NCBI RefSeq assembly: GCF_019399895.1 | Contig: NC_091867.1 | Location: 4,030,001 to 4,094,000, forward strand | Length of the DNA: 64,000 nt | From: Cardiocondyla obscurior | Taxonomy: Eukaryota > Arthropoda > Insecta > Hymenoptera > Formicidae | Direction of reading: 5' to 3' | Part shown: positions 49,390 to 62,516 of the stretch, piece by piece | Numbering within the stretch: position 1 is the stretch's first letter | How the letters are laid out: each line of letters begins with the position of its first letter | Position numbers and translations under genes: made by a program | The notes under the pieces: generated by a model | What the model saw: the letters and a program-made list of their open reading frames with translations, nothing else | Told to the model about the DNA's origin: nothing | Database searches by the model: none

Positions 49390-52300
49390 GTGTCACGAGC
49401 AGCATCGTTCGCTGGATGCATCGCCGTAAATGCTTTCCACCGTGGAGGCGAATTGCCGCCGTCGCTCGGCATCGTCGCACGCAGAGTTCCCGTTGTTTGC
49501 ACACATTTATCGCGCCGAGGCGATCTCCCTGGCGATCGCGCCCATCGTCCGACTAATCCGCGAGGATTCTAAGCCGCAAAAGCTCGCGCACCCCCAAACG
49601 TATTATTATCCGGTAACCCATCTTAATTGACCTCACCCTAGACGCACGGTTCGCCGGTAATCGATGCGATTAAATCGCTCGATCGCCGACGCAAGGAACG
49701 TATATGATAATTCAGTGGGCAGCCGAAGCCGGCGGTCAATGGTCGCGCACCTGTTCTCTAAACTATCTCTTTCTCTTTCCCTCCGTCTCTCTCCCTCGCG
49801 CAACCTTCTCTCTTATTACAGGCGTATAACTCGTCCCTGTTCTTCTTCAACATCTCTCGACGGGTCCTCCTTCTCCGTTGGGTCAAGGCACGTCTAGGCT
49901 GTTGGAAGGCCATTTACCCCTTGCCCGGTACACAACACACCCGTGGCCTCTCTTCTTTCTCTGGATACGAGTGTGCTATCCGCGTATCTCGTTTCGTCAT
50001 TACGCAATCTAAAGACGATGCCTCGTATAATAAGCATTGTGGTCTGCACTCAGCGTCTCGACAAATAACATTCGCGTCGCTTTCCATAAATCGATAGAGG
50101 CGTGGAAATATCGACAGGCTTAAATGCCATCGTAAATCGCGTGAAAAAAAGAAAACCCATTAATTCCCTCAATATTCTTATTTCTTAATCGCGCATCAAG
50201 TTGATTGAATAATTTAATACGATGGCTCGTATAAATGACAAGTCAACAGACGGACATTAGAAAGCGATAAATATAACCAAGCCCAACACAGGCGTTATTC
50301 GAGGACTACCGTGTAGCGCAAAGCGTGGCGGACAATTTGTCAGACAGCTCCGTTAAAACTTACGCAACTGCTTGTATTATAGATCTTACGAGCGCGACGT
50401 ATACACCGATCTCGCGGCGATCATAAGTATCGATGACCTTTCGCACGGTGTTCGACAGATCTAACGAACAGATATCCACCGATACCGCGTACAGTTATGA
50501 CGTTTTGCGTCGCACGACTTCGAACAATCGGGGGAACAAGGCGTGGAGGTTTTCCTTTCTTTTCCTTTTTTTGTTTTTAGTTTTATAAAATTGCACCCGC
50601 CGGCACTGCACGGTTGCGTACGCGCAAACACACGCGCGAACACTTGTCGATTAACATGTTGCGATAGGCACGTTAACAACGTCACCGATGTCGACGTGCG
50701 GCGCATACTTATTGCAGGAAAGCAATCATACCGTAAGCGACTTCGGGTGGCATGAGCACGATTAATTATCCGTGTCGAACGGTTTTCACCGATGCATCGG
50801 CCAACTGCTAAGATTAATTGATTCGAAACCGACTTTCTGGCGACAAACGGCGCGGCGTCGTTAACGCCGTGGGATGAGGAAAGATCGCGCACGTCTGATC
50901 TGCTAACAACGTTATATCTAACAATAACCGCGATTATCAATCATCCGGAAAATATTTATTGCATTAAATATTATCGAGAAAACTGCAGCGAGAAGAAAGT
51001 GCACGCGGCGAACGAACTCCAGCTTCCGCACGTTTTTCACGTTTACAATAAGTGCATTAATATTCACACAAAACCCTCTATGTATGTATTTTACACGTAC
51101 GGACCATTCATATGTATATAGCTTACGTCTCGAAAAGTATTTTCGCTTTAATAGATACACGTATAAAATCGATCCCGCGGCTTTATTCGGGAGCCGGCAT
51201 GCGGCCAGCTATATCAATTTGTAGGCGCGTGTGCACGTATAATCGTGCATGCGTGAGCCCGGGTGGTATATATATATATACGTACATGAGAGAACACCTA
51301 CACGATGCCGTGCGGTTGCGCGCGAATCCGCAGCCTCTTGTAGTTTCAGATCTCTCCCGCCCCCTTTCCTCCGCGCCGCATGCGTTATAATCTCGATATC
51401 CCATATATCCATGTACAAGACATGCCTCCCATTTTAAATATACCATCGTGTAATTCATAATAAATGACTTATAAATGCAATGTACTTTTTGTGCCGGAGC
51501 ACCGTGCGCCCGTTGTGCGAGGGAACCACATCGGCTATCTCCCTTTTTCCCGCCGAGATGTGCACGCACACACACAATCGCGCGTACGCGTGCATGTGCA
51601 CACGCGGTGGCGAACGCGAGCCCGACACCGTAGCCGCGTCTGCGTTCCTGCTTTATTATGTGTAACACGCATTATACGAGCCCTTGCGCACGGCCGCAAC
51701 GCGTCCTCTTCCCTCGCGCCGCTGATTTAGATAAATCGAAGATAGCCGTGGCGAAGGTCAGCCCGTGCGTACCTCATTCTCATCTCGCCGTTCCATTTCC
51801 GAGAGTCGCGCGGCGCTAAATCTCGTCGCTGCCGCGTATACCTCTTCGAGGTGTCGCACAATTCAACCTCCGCCGGCCGTATGTCGCGGCCAGTTGCGAA
51901 GAAGAGTGTCTGACGACATACTTAAAATCAAACGAGGAGAACTTATTTTTAATTTAATTTTAATTAAGTAATACGTGTATTTCTATTGACTATTTTCATA
52001 CTATTTTAAATCCAGAATATCTTTTTTTATAAATGTAAGAGATATAAGTAAATTAGTCGCGTACGAAGAACAGTGTACTAGTGCCAAGCAAATTTTCACT
52101 CCCCTTCCTTCCTCTCTTTTCTTAATTGCTCGACTTATTTCGACGCCTGATACGCGCGAATTATCGTAAAAGCTGGTCCGGCGGACATTTGTATTCCTCG
52201 TGTCCGGTTTCTCGCGAGCCAGGACGCGAGCGACGCTGCGTGATCGAGGTCCACGGTAAAAGAGACGCGGCGAGATTTATCGAAACCCGATGCGGCGAAC

Positions 52301-53440
52301 GCGCGCCGATATATGTCCCGGACTCCGCTCGAAAACGCTCCAAAGAATCGTCCGATACTGAAAATAAAGGATCATCGTCTCTCTTTCCGCCGGCCGTCGA
52401 CGGCGGGATGCTGCGTTTATGTGCGTACGGAGAGCCAACGGGAGAAAAGGAGCGAAAAGCAGAACAGAGGAGGAGAGAGAGAGTGAGGCAGTACGGCGCG
52501 TAGCAGCAGGGGTGCGATTAATCGTCGTAAGCAATCGCTTATATTCCGGAATTTTAATTCGCAGTCAGTTAAGCGCGCTTGTAGCCGCCGGGGAGGAACA
52601 AAACGTCGTCCGCGTATATTGCGAAAAGCGGGATTCAAACGGCGTGCGCGTCCGAGGCGAGTCGCCGATACCTAGGTGCGCGTCTGTTACACGTGACCGA
52701 GTACCTATCTACTAACGCATGTACATCCTATACTTATACTTGGATATCTACACTTAAAATCCGGCCAGTGCGACTCTGGCACCTGCGCTCGCGAGCGCAA
52801 CGAAGCGGTCGTACCAGTCCGGTTGTTGTAAAAGTGTCAACGTGCACCGGCTTAACTTAAGGCATACCACCGATCCGTAATAACCGTTTCCTCGCGTCTC
52901 TCGCAGTTTTCGAAGGTGCTAACAACTCGGAGCGAGAAACTCCCCCGTCGATGAACCGACGCAATTTTCAGTCTAGCCAGATTTTCTCTCTTGATACACG
53001 AACTCGAATATACGCGCGCGATCCGCACATCGCATTATAATAGGTGGACGTGCACGTGTGCGTGCTCGAGACGCGCCTGGCATAGTTATGTACCACGGAT
53101 AAGATGCCGCGTCTCCCGCAGCGAAGCATCTCGCTAAATAATGCAATAACGTAAGAATTATGGCAACTTAATGATACTTTATGTATAATTATGCGGCTGC
53201 ATTACAGGGCACGCGGATTCTCTTTCTCTATTTTGATCGCGGGTGGTAAGCCGCGGGATTCGTTGCTTATATATATTTGGACTATAAATAGTTGTTCAAT
53301 GCAGTTTTCCATCCCCGAGATAACCGCGCCGTGAGATTCGATGTTATCGCCGGTTTCATAAATACACGTTTCTCAAAGAATAATGTTGTAAGTTCCGCAC
53401 TTTTGGTTTTCGTATTATAAAGACGGCGCTTAATGCACGC
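49390..53440. other. Gene-free stretch
   Basis: No recognised gene. It includes a TA repeat at 51267-51281, the alternating purine-pyrimidine tract at 51558-51606, and overlapping low-confidence frames such as minus 50461-50940 and 51183-51668. Confidence 0.5.
51558..51606. repeat. Alternating purine-pyrimidine tract
   Basis: CA/TG and CG dinucleotide steps alternate over about 49 bases with one AA break. GTGCAC elements near both ends make it partly palindromic. Such sequence can adopt Z-DNA. Confidence 0.7.
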
Positions 53441-53445
53441 GCTTT

Positions 53446-53471
53446 AAAAAAAAAAAAAAAAAAAAAAAAAA
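53446..53471. repeat. Poly(A) run, 26 bases
   Basis: Uninterrupted A run. Confidence 0.9.
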
Positions 53472-54067
53472 CAAACGACGACGGCGCATTGATAGCGGAA
53501 TATAATTTCGTAGACGCGGCAGTAGACGCGTGTGCGTGTACATGTCAATTGCGTTGCAGCTAAGAAATTTCAAAGGAGTACGGCGCATGTGGTTTGCGGC
53601 AACTCTCCGGTATATGTATATAATGACCATGCAATTACGCGTAATGAAACAATATTACTTTACTGCCTAAGAGAATACCGTGGTTTATTAATTTTTATGA
53701 GATAATTTCGGGAGCGCAACTCGTGCGTTTAATATCTCTCTCGCGGATCCATATAATTTGCCGCCTATCTCGGCTACCATATTACAAAGTCTCAAATATG
53801 TACACGCGAGGACGAAAGGGGGCTTGGCACGAGTGTGTCACGCAATGTAACGAGTGGCCGCCCTTCGAGGCTTTGACGAGTCCACCGACTTTGTGCGCCT
53901 TTTCACGCGAAAGGAAGGCGCCGGGAGCGGTTAATTTAAAACATGTTATATGCAAAGTGGTAATGGTCCCCACTGTCGCGACCATCACTGTCGGTTGCCT
54001 TAAATATCCGTCGATGCGTGTTTGTCGTCTCAAAGAGGCAGGGCCTCTTTATGCCCTCCCGCCATTT

Positions 54068-54121
54068 AAAAAAAAAAAAAGAAAAAAAAGAAAAAATAGA
54101 AAGAAAAGAAAAAAGAAAAAG
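54068..54121. repeat. A-rich (AAAAG)n low-complexity tract
   Basis: A runs punctuated by G every 4-9 bases, which creates a Lys/Arg tail on a plus frame that I reject as a gene. Confidence 0.85.
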
Positions 54122-54129
54122 AACGTACG

Positions 54130-56880
54130 TGTAATCTGCAAAACGCTTTATCGCGCGGGCGCATCCATCCGGGTCCGTGTTTATAAATCGTTAGGACGTT
54201 GAATCGCGCGGATCTATCGCGGAATCGCGCCGGGGAAAAATGGTTAATCGCTAAATTAACGGTTGCTCGCACCTGCGAAGATTTGTAATGCAATCAGCGC
54301 CGTCGGTCCGGCGTCTTCGAGCGACCCGACCCGATGGCCGCTGACCTCTGACTCGGCAAACATATTGATTTATTAAAGTGCACGTGCATACGTACACATT
54401 ACCGTAGCATCCCATCACCGGGCATGCCAGGTGTAAATAGACGGTTATTTTCTTAATAGATTTCCATTGCCCAAAGAAATATTTAACCGGCGCGCCGGAA
54501 CGCCACTGTCCGTGTGAGGACCGCCGCTTCAAATTGCAGCTTGTTCGCGGTTACAAAGTCCGGCTTATTTACGCTGAATTGCCCCGGCCTGTCGGTATAA
54601 AAGCGACGATAACGAGCCGGCACTCTTGAAAAGTTTGACGCGAGAATTGTTCATTGTTCAATATGTATAATCAAATAATTTCAACGAGATCGAACCTCCG
54701 TGCTGTCTGCTGTCGCGTAAGCAATCGCTTTCTTAATAAAGAAAATTCCATGTTAATTAACAGATTTATTTTCTCGACGGTTTCGAAATCCAGTTTTCGA
54801 CACATAAATCATTGATAAATTAGGCCGATTTCTCTTATTTGATAAACTCGCCGATTTCGTGCATGAAAGAAGCGGAGGGGTTGACGGGCGAAAGATCGAG
54901 GGTGACACGAGGGAAGATGGGCGAAATTGGTAGTCCACCGAGCGAGACTGGTAATTTATAATGTGTAATATGTAAAGTGGTAATGAACGGCCGGTTGTAG
55001 TGGTTTGATGCAAGTTGGGACTTGAGGTTGAAAGAGAGTCTCGAGACAGGATAGCGACCAAGCAACCGGCCACGAAGATGTTGCGAGGGGGCACCGTGGG
55101 GCGAAAAGGGCGAGAGGGGTCCCTCTGGGGCGTCGAATGGGGTACCCGATCCCGAGAGTGCAACAACGATGAGAGGGATGAGAGGATGAGGTGGAAACAG
55201 AGACGGCGAAGAGACGTGCGACGAGGAAAAGGAGAGCGCGAAACGGGGCAGGCGGACGAAGTGAGGCGGAGGAAAAGAAGGAGAGAGCATCTCAGAACCG
55301 CCACTGCTTGCGTGTCGAGCCTTAATGAATGCAAACCACGATCCGGAGGCAGCCCGCTCGACCTGTTGTTTTCCAGTCCAGATAGCCTATAATTTTTATT
55401 GTCACGGGAGAAATAGCAGCCTGATGGAGGCACGGCTTATCTCGGTCCTCGTTTTGCGTCCTGGCCATGTTCCATGCGTTTTGTTGCCCTCTCCTTAGCC
55501 CTCGCACCACCCCGTCCTCCTTGCTTCACCCTCGTCGCTCTCTTTCTCTCTCCGACACGATAAACCTCGCGCTGTTTCTCACCCCTTCCCCGCCTTTCCG
55601 CGAGCCTCTCTCGACTGCGATTCCGATTCCCCATCTCATTTCTGATCCTCTTCGATCAACGCCACCGAGCGTTATGCAGGCCTTATATACGAAGAATATG
55701 ATAGCGTATTACCTGCTTTATATCGCTAGGATGTAGAGATACGTATATAATAGATATATGTATATAATATATACCGCACGCTCTATATGGATATATATGA
55801 ATTCGCTAAGGAACAGCCACCCTGAATGATCACTGGCAGCGATTTACCGATATGAAAGCCGAACGATCAAAGTTTGCGTCGATCTCTTCGAGTAATAGTT
55901 TATTACAATAATAATCGGAGGATAACCGCAGGTATTTCGTATCGTTTCGCAAATAAAAAGATTGGTGGTTATCTCGAGACGTCCAAAACAAAAAAAATTC
56001 ACGTATCATTCGGCAACGAGAAGATACAGTGACAAATATATCATATATTCGGTTCTCTATAGTCAGCTGTACGGGAAGACGGAGAGACGTCGCGAAAGAC
56101 AGGTACCATCCTCGCTCGCGATCCAAAGGCACGTAATCGTTTCCGAGGAATCGCATCGGGAGAAGATCCCGATGAAGACACGTCAGATCGCCCATAACGA
56201 TTATCCGGCGGCGAGGTATCGTTCCCGCGTGCAATGTACAACGAGCCTTGTTATATGGAAGATGCGCCGGGGTGTATTGTCGGCCTCGTACACAAATGGT
56301 TTCACAGAATCACGGTGGCCAATGACGGTTGTGATAATCACGGCGTGGACGGGTACGCGAGCGAAATAAATCGCGAGGTGCGCGCGATCGTCTTCAGAGA
56401 ACTCGGTATTTACGCGCGACCGCGAAGACGGGCACCGGCCAGATTTGCGGCGTGTAACGAGACTCGCCCGTATAATTCGGGGAAAATTTGTTGGCCGTGT
56501 CGGGTTAAATTAAATTACGATGCGATCCTACCTTTACGTGAGCGCGAAACGAATCGGCATTATACACTTGCAAATTCGTTAACGACGGCCGCGAGTCACG
56601 GCGCGATAATCTGAATAAAATAAATTCGCCGAACCCTTAAGTGCGGCGATACTTTGGAACCGGCCGGCGGCGTAGCGGCTGTTTACTCGATTTCACGTCA
56701 CAGGCGTACATCCGCGAATTATTCGCCCAAGAGATCTTTCGATCTTACCGCGTCATTTGTGTGACTATTTGGATAATAGAATTCATCCGATATACGAGCG
56801 AGTACGAAACGTCCGGCGTGTACGTGTGTTTTAGACCATCGTTCTAGCACATGTGTCCGCGCGCGTGCAGGGTCCATTCC
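54130..56880. other. Gene-free stretch with a GC-rich island near 54.9-55.7 kb
   Basis: Frames of 125-226 codons overlap on both strands at 54753-55630 and show the Arg/Ser/Pro bias of a GC-rich purine/pyrimidine-skewed island. No family recognised. Confidence 0.45.
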
Positions 56881-56893
56881 GCGGTGGGATCGG

Positions 56894-56923
56894 CGTCATC
56901 ATCATCATTATCGTCATCATCGT
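56894..56923. repeat. (TCA)n/(TCG)n trinucleotide tract
   Basis: Imperfect TCA/TCG triplets that give Ser or Ile runs in spurious frames. Confidence 0.8.
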
Positions 56924-57077
56924 CGGCTTTTCCATGCGTGTGCACTCTCGTTCTTTCTCCTTCTCTCCGCCGGCGCGGCAACAAGAAATTCCAGCGGGTG
57001 AACGGTATAGCGACCGCAGGGCAATCAGCGTTAACAATGTTTTATTGTTACGTCACGGATCGGGTTGGCCGTACACG

Positions 57078-57124
57078 TATATGTATATATATATATATAT
57101 ACATATATATTATTATATATACAT
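57078..57124. repeat. (TA)n microsatellite
   Basis: TA repeat with GTA and ACA interruptions, partly self-complementary. Confidence 0.9.
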
Positions 57125-57781
57125 ACGAGACGAACGGACAGGCGTGCATTAAAGCTTATCATAACGGTTCGCCGTTAAGTCGCCGTCAGGGCGAACCCGG
57201 AGTAGTTCGCGGGCGGGAAAGAAAAAAGCGGCTCGAAAGTTGGACCTGACGCGACTTGCTGGACCGAGCACAATGTTCCGCGTCTCGGAATCGACTTACC
57301 GCCGGTGTCGTGGATATACCTACGTAAATATAGCGTACACTCGCACGGATACGCTCGATTAAAGTTGACCGCGCGCATATTTACCGAGCGCGCACGAAAA
57401 TAAGCCGCGCACATTCCCGAAGCGGTGGAAAACTATTAATCTTCCATAACAGAAACGGTATTGCCTCGCACCTAAAGTATGCGGAATATCCAGTGGGAAG
57501 CTGCATGTGCATATATTAACTTAATCCGCGATAGCTGGTTTTATCTAAATAATGTAGACACTGTTAACTATTATCGGTAATTTCTACACCTCCCGATAGA
57601 CTCTTTAATTTCGAATATTAAGTGTAAAATTTATAAACTCGCGTAATGAATATGTAACTCTTTAATAGTAAATTATACAAAACGGCGAATAAATATATAT
57701 CTAATAAATACGCGACGTTTTAATAGCAAGTCGGTACCAAACGGTAAAATATATTATTGCAAAATGTAGCACGTTAATTAA

Positions 57782-57800
57782 TACATATATATATACATAT
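57782..57800. repeat. Short (TA)n tract
   Basis: ACATATATATATACATAT tract in AT-rich DNA. Confidence 0.75.
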
Positions 57801-58231
57801 TTGTGTACATTTTATTAAAGCTCCACGCCCGCGATGTTGCACTTTCGCAGGCCAAACGTGAGAAGTTTTTCCGCTCATTCTCTCATAGCCTAATGCATGG
57901 TATACGAGGTGAGCTAAGGTGCGGGCAGGAAAAGGTGGGAGAGCCCATGTATAAGGGTAAAGGTGTAACGGGACCCCTGACGATCTACGTATTCATCATA
58001 CGCGACCTTAAGTGAGAAAAAAGTCACAACCAATTTATAACCGGGATAATTACAATATCAAGCATTGGGCTTTTAATACATGCTTAATAACCGATAATGA
58101 GCGAACATTGGCGAGCCGATGTACCCGTTTTACTACTCGTGGTTTATTTTTCATACACTAGAAAAAATTATGCGCGCGCGTAAAGCGCTCTATTTTTTAA
58201 GAGACCCCAATTTTTAACTATGAAAAAGAAA

Positions 58232-58460
58232 ATTATGCGACTTACCAGTCTGCATGAGCCTCGGCGGAGTTGTGAAGTTCTGCCGGTGACTGTAACATAA
58301 AATGCAAAATATTACTGTAGAGATGCTGGTATATCAATTAATAAAGTTGAAAAAAAAAATTAATTTTTTGTTAATTAAAGATTTTATTTAAAAAATTTAT
58401 ATCTACCTAAAAGTTGCTCCGCCGATGCATGATACCCTTCCCGGGTCAGCTCCTCCTCTC
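58232..58460. repeat. Dispersed repeat unit, copy 2
   Basis: Counterpart of 25096-25330 in the same orientation, about 33 kb away. The AT-rich spacer is the least conserved part, while the two cores and the splice-like signals are well conserved. Confidence 0.7.
58246..58289 (-). other. Module copy 2, exon-like block b (44 bases)
   Basis: Minus-strand block with the same 44-base length, acceptor (TTATGTTACAG) and donor (GTAAGT) as 25110-25153. It begins with the same 14 bases after the acceptor and differs at about eight sites. Confidence 0.45.
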
Positions 58461-58495
58461 AGATGGGACACTTTCGTTGATGCAACTGCGTCGAT
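58407..58495 (-). other. Module copy 2, exon-like block a (89 bases)
   Basis: Minus-strand block between acceptor GTTACAG and donor GTAGAT, 117 bases from block b. The donor-proximal 27 bases match copy 1 exactly. Unlike copy 1, one frame is open through both joined blocks (44 codons, including SCIGGATFSHRQNFTTPPRL). Its length differs from copy 1 by 43 bases, so the two are not frame-equivalent alternatives. Confidence 0.45.
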
Positions 58496-58499
58496 CTGT

Positions 58500-61000
58500 A
58501 ACAAAAAAAAAAACATATGATTTAATAAACGTCAAGAATAGAATCGATTATTAGTTAATTTAGGCGTCACACCAATTTTTTACAGATAGAAAGATATCTG
58601 TAGAATAAGAAGTTTTTTTTTTCTTTTTTTTTTCGTAACTGTTCGCATTCAGAGGAGATCCTATCGACAGGCACGACAAAACACGATTCACCTGGCGTAG
58701 CCGATGACAGTGTAATTCACGCAAATGGGCGAATCCCACGGCGGAGGACTAATTGACAAACATTGACGGACGGTATGCACGGTCACGTGAAGTGGTGTAC
58801 GGCATTCCGAAGTGGCCTTTGTTGACAGGCGGACCTGGGCCGACACGAGCATTTCCCACAAAACCCCTGGCTACTTCCACTCAATTTGCCCGTCCGCGCG
58901 AACTCCGGTGCGGATCGAGCGGTACCGCGCGAGAATGCTTATTGCACACGGATGAGAAATTTTCTCCAATTTTATTGAGGACGATCGAGTGATTACAGCT
59001 CTCCACTGAGTTCTTAATTAATTGCGATAACTTTTATCGTAACCGCTAATTTATCGCGCGCGGCCATTAATTTTCTGCAGTAAAACCGGAAAGGCTCGCG
59101 GGATGTCTAAGCACGCTTCTCCGTTTACAATCTTCCAGCTAGTCGTGTGGCCCGTAGGTTTCTCTGCCTACGTGGCAGTTCGAAGTAAGTTGCCCTAATA
59201 TCGAAAGGAAATTCGATCAGCGTTTCGTATCGACGGCGACAAGCTTGCCAGCCGCGAATGGAAAAGCATTTATTTGCATAGGCGGCGAGTGCCATCAGCA
59301 AAGGATTTCTGTAATCCCATGCAAATTGTTAAAGTTGAACCATTAGCGAAAATTAATGCGATTTTCTGCGAGCGCGCGGGAACGGGTGAATATAATATTG
59401 ATGGGTTTGATACGAGTGAAAGAAGGGAGCGGAGGAGCGCGCGTTCGATTGGGGCGAGAGCGAGGGGAGCACTCGCATTATTTATCGAATCATCGCTATG
59501 GAATTGTGAGCGTTGCTGTAGTATCGCGTGTGGCGCTTCCGCGAAAGACTTAAAGCACCGCTCCGGATTTATTTCCGTATGCCGAATACATTATGCAAGA
59601 TAACCGCGGAAGTAAATACATCTTACTTTCCCTCCCAACGAAATGCGTCACGATCGTTTCGACATTATTTCCATCTATATCGCCTTGTCGCGTCTCACCG
59701 TGAAACACGGGACGCCAAAAAATGCCTATGCCTACCGTGTTGACACTCGAATACTCCAACGTATCGAATGTAGATTTTACCGGGGAGATAGAGAAATCGT
59801 ACGAACCCATTAAAAGAATAACGAATATACGTTTCTTCGAAAGAAAAACAAGATATTTTAAGCTCCCCGACTCGTTAAGAATGTGAGTAAAGTTTATTTT
59901 TTTTTTATTTTTTTTATTTTTTTATTTCGCAAGCAGCGCTATCTGATATATTGCCGCGTTCTATCAATCATCTGTTTTAATTGCTAGACAAATGGACATA
60001 TTAGGTACGTCTCAGAAATATAAATAGTACCTCAGCTGTCCGGCGCGCTCGTTTAATATTCTATTAGCTTAGCCGTGGACCGTCTCTCTTTCCTCCACCA
60101 GCGCTCTCCTTCTCGTACATAGGTTTGCCAGCTAGTTTAGAGGCTAGAGAGCGGTACTCTTACACAACGGCAAGTACAATAGCTTCGTTCAGTAGTCTTT
60201 TTTCCCGTGTTCTCTCGTCCTTTTCTCTCGCTCGGCCGACTCGACGAATCCAGGAATCTTTATGAAAGGCATAAACGGCTATCTTCGCTAACGGTATCGT
60301 CGAAAATGGTATTCATAATTATACAGTTGCGACACACGCATTATTTGTTCGGAATTGTAATGGCCACGAGTTCTTTGGCTGAATGAGCCTGCGAGCGGTA
60401 TAAAACGTTAATCGCCGCGCCACGGAAAGATGTCTTTTACGACCGATTATAAATCGTCGCTTTCTCACTGCGTTACTCTCGTCTTAGTCTGTCGGAATAA
60501 TTATATCCTGTAGCACGAACGGGTTAATAGTCGGACACGATGATAAACCGGTGGCCGTTGATTGATCTTAACAAGCGAGTATTGTGATATCCTAGGAATG
60601 TTCGCGAATCTACCAGCGGAATTTTCTCATTAAACGGCGTGATTACTAAATTGGATTCAACGCGATTTAACACGGATGCTGTAAAATTAACCGTGCCACG
60701 TACACGTTTTAGACGTACCAAGTTATTTTAAAATAACTCATCATTTTTCTCGATCAAAAATTTTTTTTTTTTTTCAATTTTTTCCTCTGAAAGTAAGAAT
60801 ATATTTGATTTTCTTGCCGCAGCAATTTACTTGCCGATTATTACTTGAATTATTAACAGGCTGCTGCATTGAAAGGCACGATTTTTTACGAAATAAAAAC
60901 GCGTTACTGTCACCGAAACTCATCGACATCCGGTTGAAGGCAAATACAGTGTGGGGTGCTTTCGAGAACGGGTCTAATGACAGTGTATCTCTTCGTCTTT
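58500..61000. other. Gene-free stretch
   Basis: No recognised gene. T-rich runs lie at 58612-58632, 59898-59930 and 60761-60774. A small hairpin-forming stretch (GTAGG...CCTAC) lies near 59155-59171. Confidence 0.45.
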
Positions 61001-62330
61001 CATCGCCATCACGTCGCTAATGCACGCGTGTAAAGTTGCATCGCCGACGACAAGCAGTCCGTGCCTTTTCGCCCCGATATCATCCGTCCGGCAATTTTGT
61101 TGTCGATCGAGCCCAACGTCATTACCGGACCCTACCGACCCGAGAACTGCCACGCCGAAAACGGCCGGCGTGAAAGAGTTGCGCTTCTTCTCGCAAATAA
61201 TGCAGGTTCGTTGGCCGGTTGCCGACGTTTTCTCCCGTCCCGTTCGCTCTTGCTCTTTTCCTCTCGACACCCCATCTCGTTTAGTTTCTCTCTATCTCCC
61301 CTTTTCCGTCTCTTTCGCGCCCACTTACGCGACTCACTCCGACTTGGTCTCCGCGCCCGTGTTTTTGTCGCCCCATTGTGCCAGCCAGGGTTGCTGCCTC
61401 TTTTACTCCGTCCATTGTGCGAATTCATCAACGTATTCATTCATTCCGCCGGTATTGTTTCACAGCTGCTCGCGTAAGGTCCGTCTCCTCCCCGCCAACG
61501 TTTCTTTCTATCGCCGCTGATCGCCTCCGTCGTTACGTCGCGCATTAATGGTAATCTTCTCGCGGCAAAGAAATCGAGGCGGACAAAGGAAAGTTCGGAT
61601 TAACGAAGAAACACGCGAAGGAGCGCGTGGCGAGGAGCAAAAAGTTCGTTCGGCCTATACCACCGCGCAAGCAAGTGCCATTCGTTATACAGCTTCGCGA
61701 GCTTGTAACGCTTCATCTTCGAGGCGGCGGAACAAAGCGTCAGAACGGAAACCTACCACGAGCCATCGATTTATTGTTCAATTTACGAAACGACATTGTC
61801 CCAGTTTACTCAATAACCTGTTTTCCGCGCCCCTCGTATGGAATTCTCCGATTCCCGTCGCGTAGGTGCGTAACGACGTCCGACGACAACTTCCTGGGGC
61901 GAGCTTCGTCACCCCGTAACAGCGGCGACGCTTCTACATGTGTCGGATCGCAGGGGGCCTCGAGGAAGGGTGCGAGCAAAAGAGCGGTAACAATCGCATT
62001 TCCCGAGCGGGAATTATCGAGCCCACGCAATATCGTTGCGGATATTGTTTTCGACGCGAAACAGCGCGAGCGTCGCGTCTAGGGTGGCGCCGGCGATGAC
62101 AATGGCGAAAACGTTGCCGCACGAGCCAGACGGAGAGACGAAGGGAAAGCGAAAGGGCCTTTCCGCCCGAGGAGGGCAACATGCGAAGAAAAGGAGAATG
62201 TGCGTGCGAGCAAACGAGAAAGGAGAACCTGCACGGTGGTGGGCCGAAGGGGCGCGTTATTGTCGTCGCAGCGCGAGACCATTCTCTCGCGACTAGCAGT
62301 CAATCAGAGCCTCGCAACGGCGGTGCCGTT
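61000..62330. other. CpG-rich segment with overlapping open frames
   Basis: Frames of 102-166 codons overlap on both strands at 61020-61520 and 61548-62180. They are Arg/Ser/Pro rich with no family resemblance. It lies directly upstream of the candidate start region at 62339-62516. Confidence 0.4.
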
Positions 62331-62338
62331 CGTTCGTT

Positions 62339-62357
62339 CAGTCAGTCAGTCAGTCAA
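62339..62357 (+). promoter_or_regulatory. (CAGT)n run resembling repeated initiator elements
   Basis: CAGTCAGTCAGTCAGTCAA follows GTTCGTTCGTT. TCAGT matches the arthropod initiator consensus, so one or more copies could act as a TATA-less start site about 80 bases upstream of an ATG at 62426. It may equally be a plain tetranucleotide microsatellite. Confidence 0.3.
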
Positions 62358-62425
62358 CTAGTCTGCCAACCACCAACCCAACCAGCCGAGCCGAAGTAGT
62401 CGCGGTGGTTGCCGACCTACCGAGC

Positions 62426-62516
62426 ATGGAAATACAATTACCACGCCAGGAACACTATGCCTCGCAGCTCCACCATTACGACCGGCAAGCGCGACCCCGC
62501 CACCGTTCCCGGAGTC
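62426..62516 (+). CDS. Possible first coding exon, unassigned
   Basis: ATG at 62426 in good context (GAGCATGG) opens MEIQLPRQEHYASQLHHYDR and continues QARPRHRSRSR; the unspliced frame stops at 62528-62530 after 34 codons. A weak donor, C|GTAATG at 62517, could carry the frame to a distant exon outside the window. The composition (Gln/His/Tyr then Arg/Ser) looks protein-like, and initiator-like repeats lie just upstream. I recognise no family; a short upstream ORF is an alternative. Confidence 0.25.

Noticed and set aside
53723..54202. 159-codon plus-strand frame with a basic tail
   Set aside because: The Lys/Arg tail is the A-rich tract at 54068-54121, and the rest has no family resemblance.
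54753..55433. 226-codon minus-strand frame
   Set aside because: It overlaps other long frames on both strands in a GC-rich island, with Ser/Pro/Arg/Leu bias and no recognised domain.
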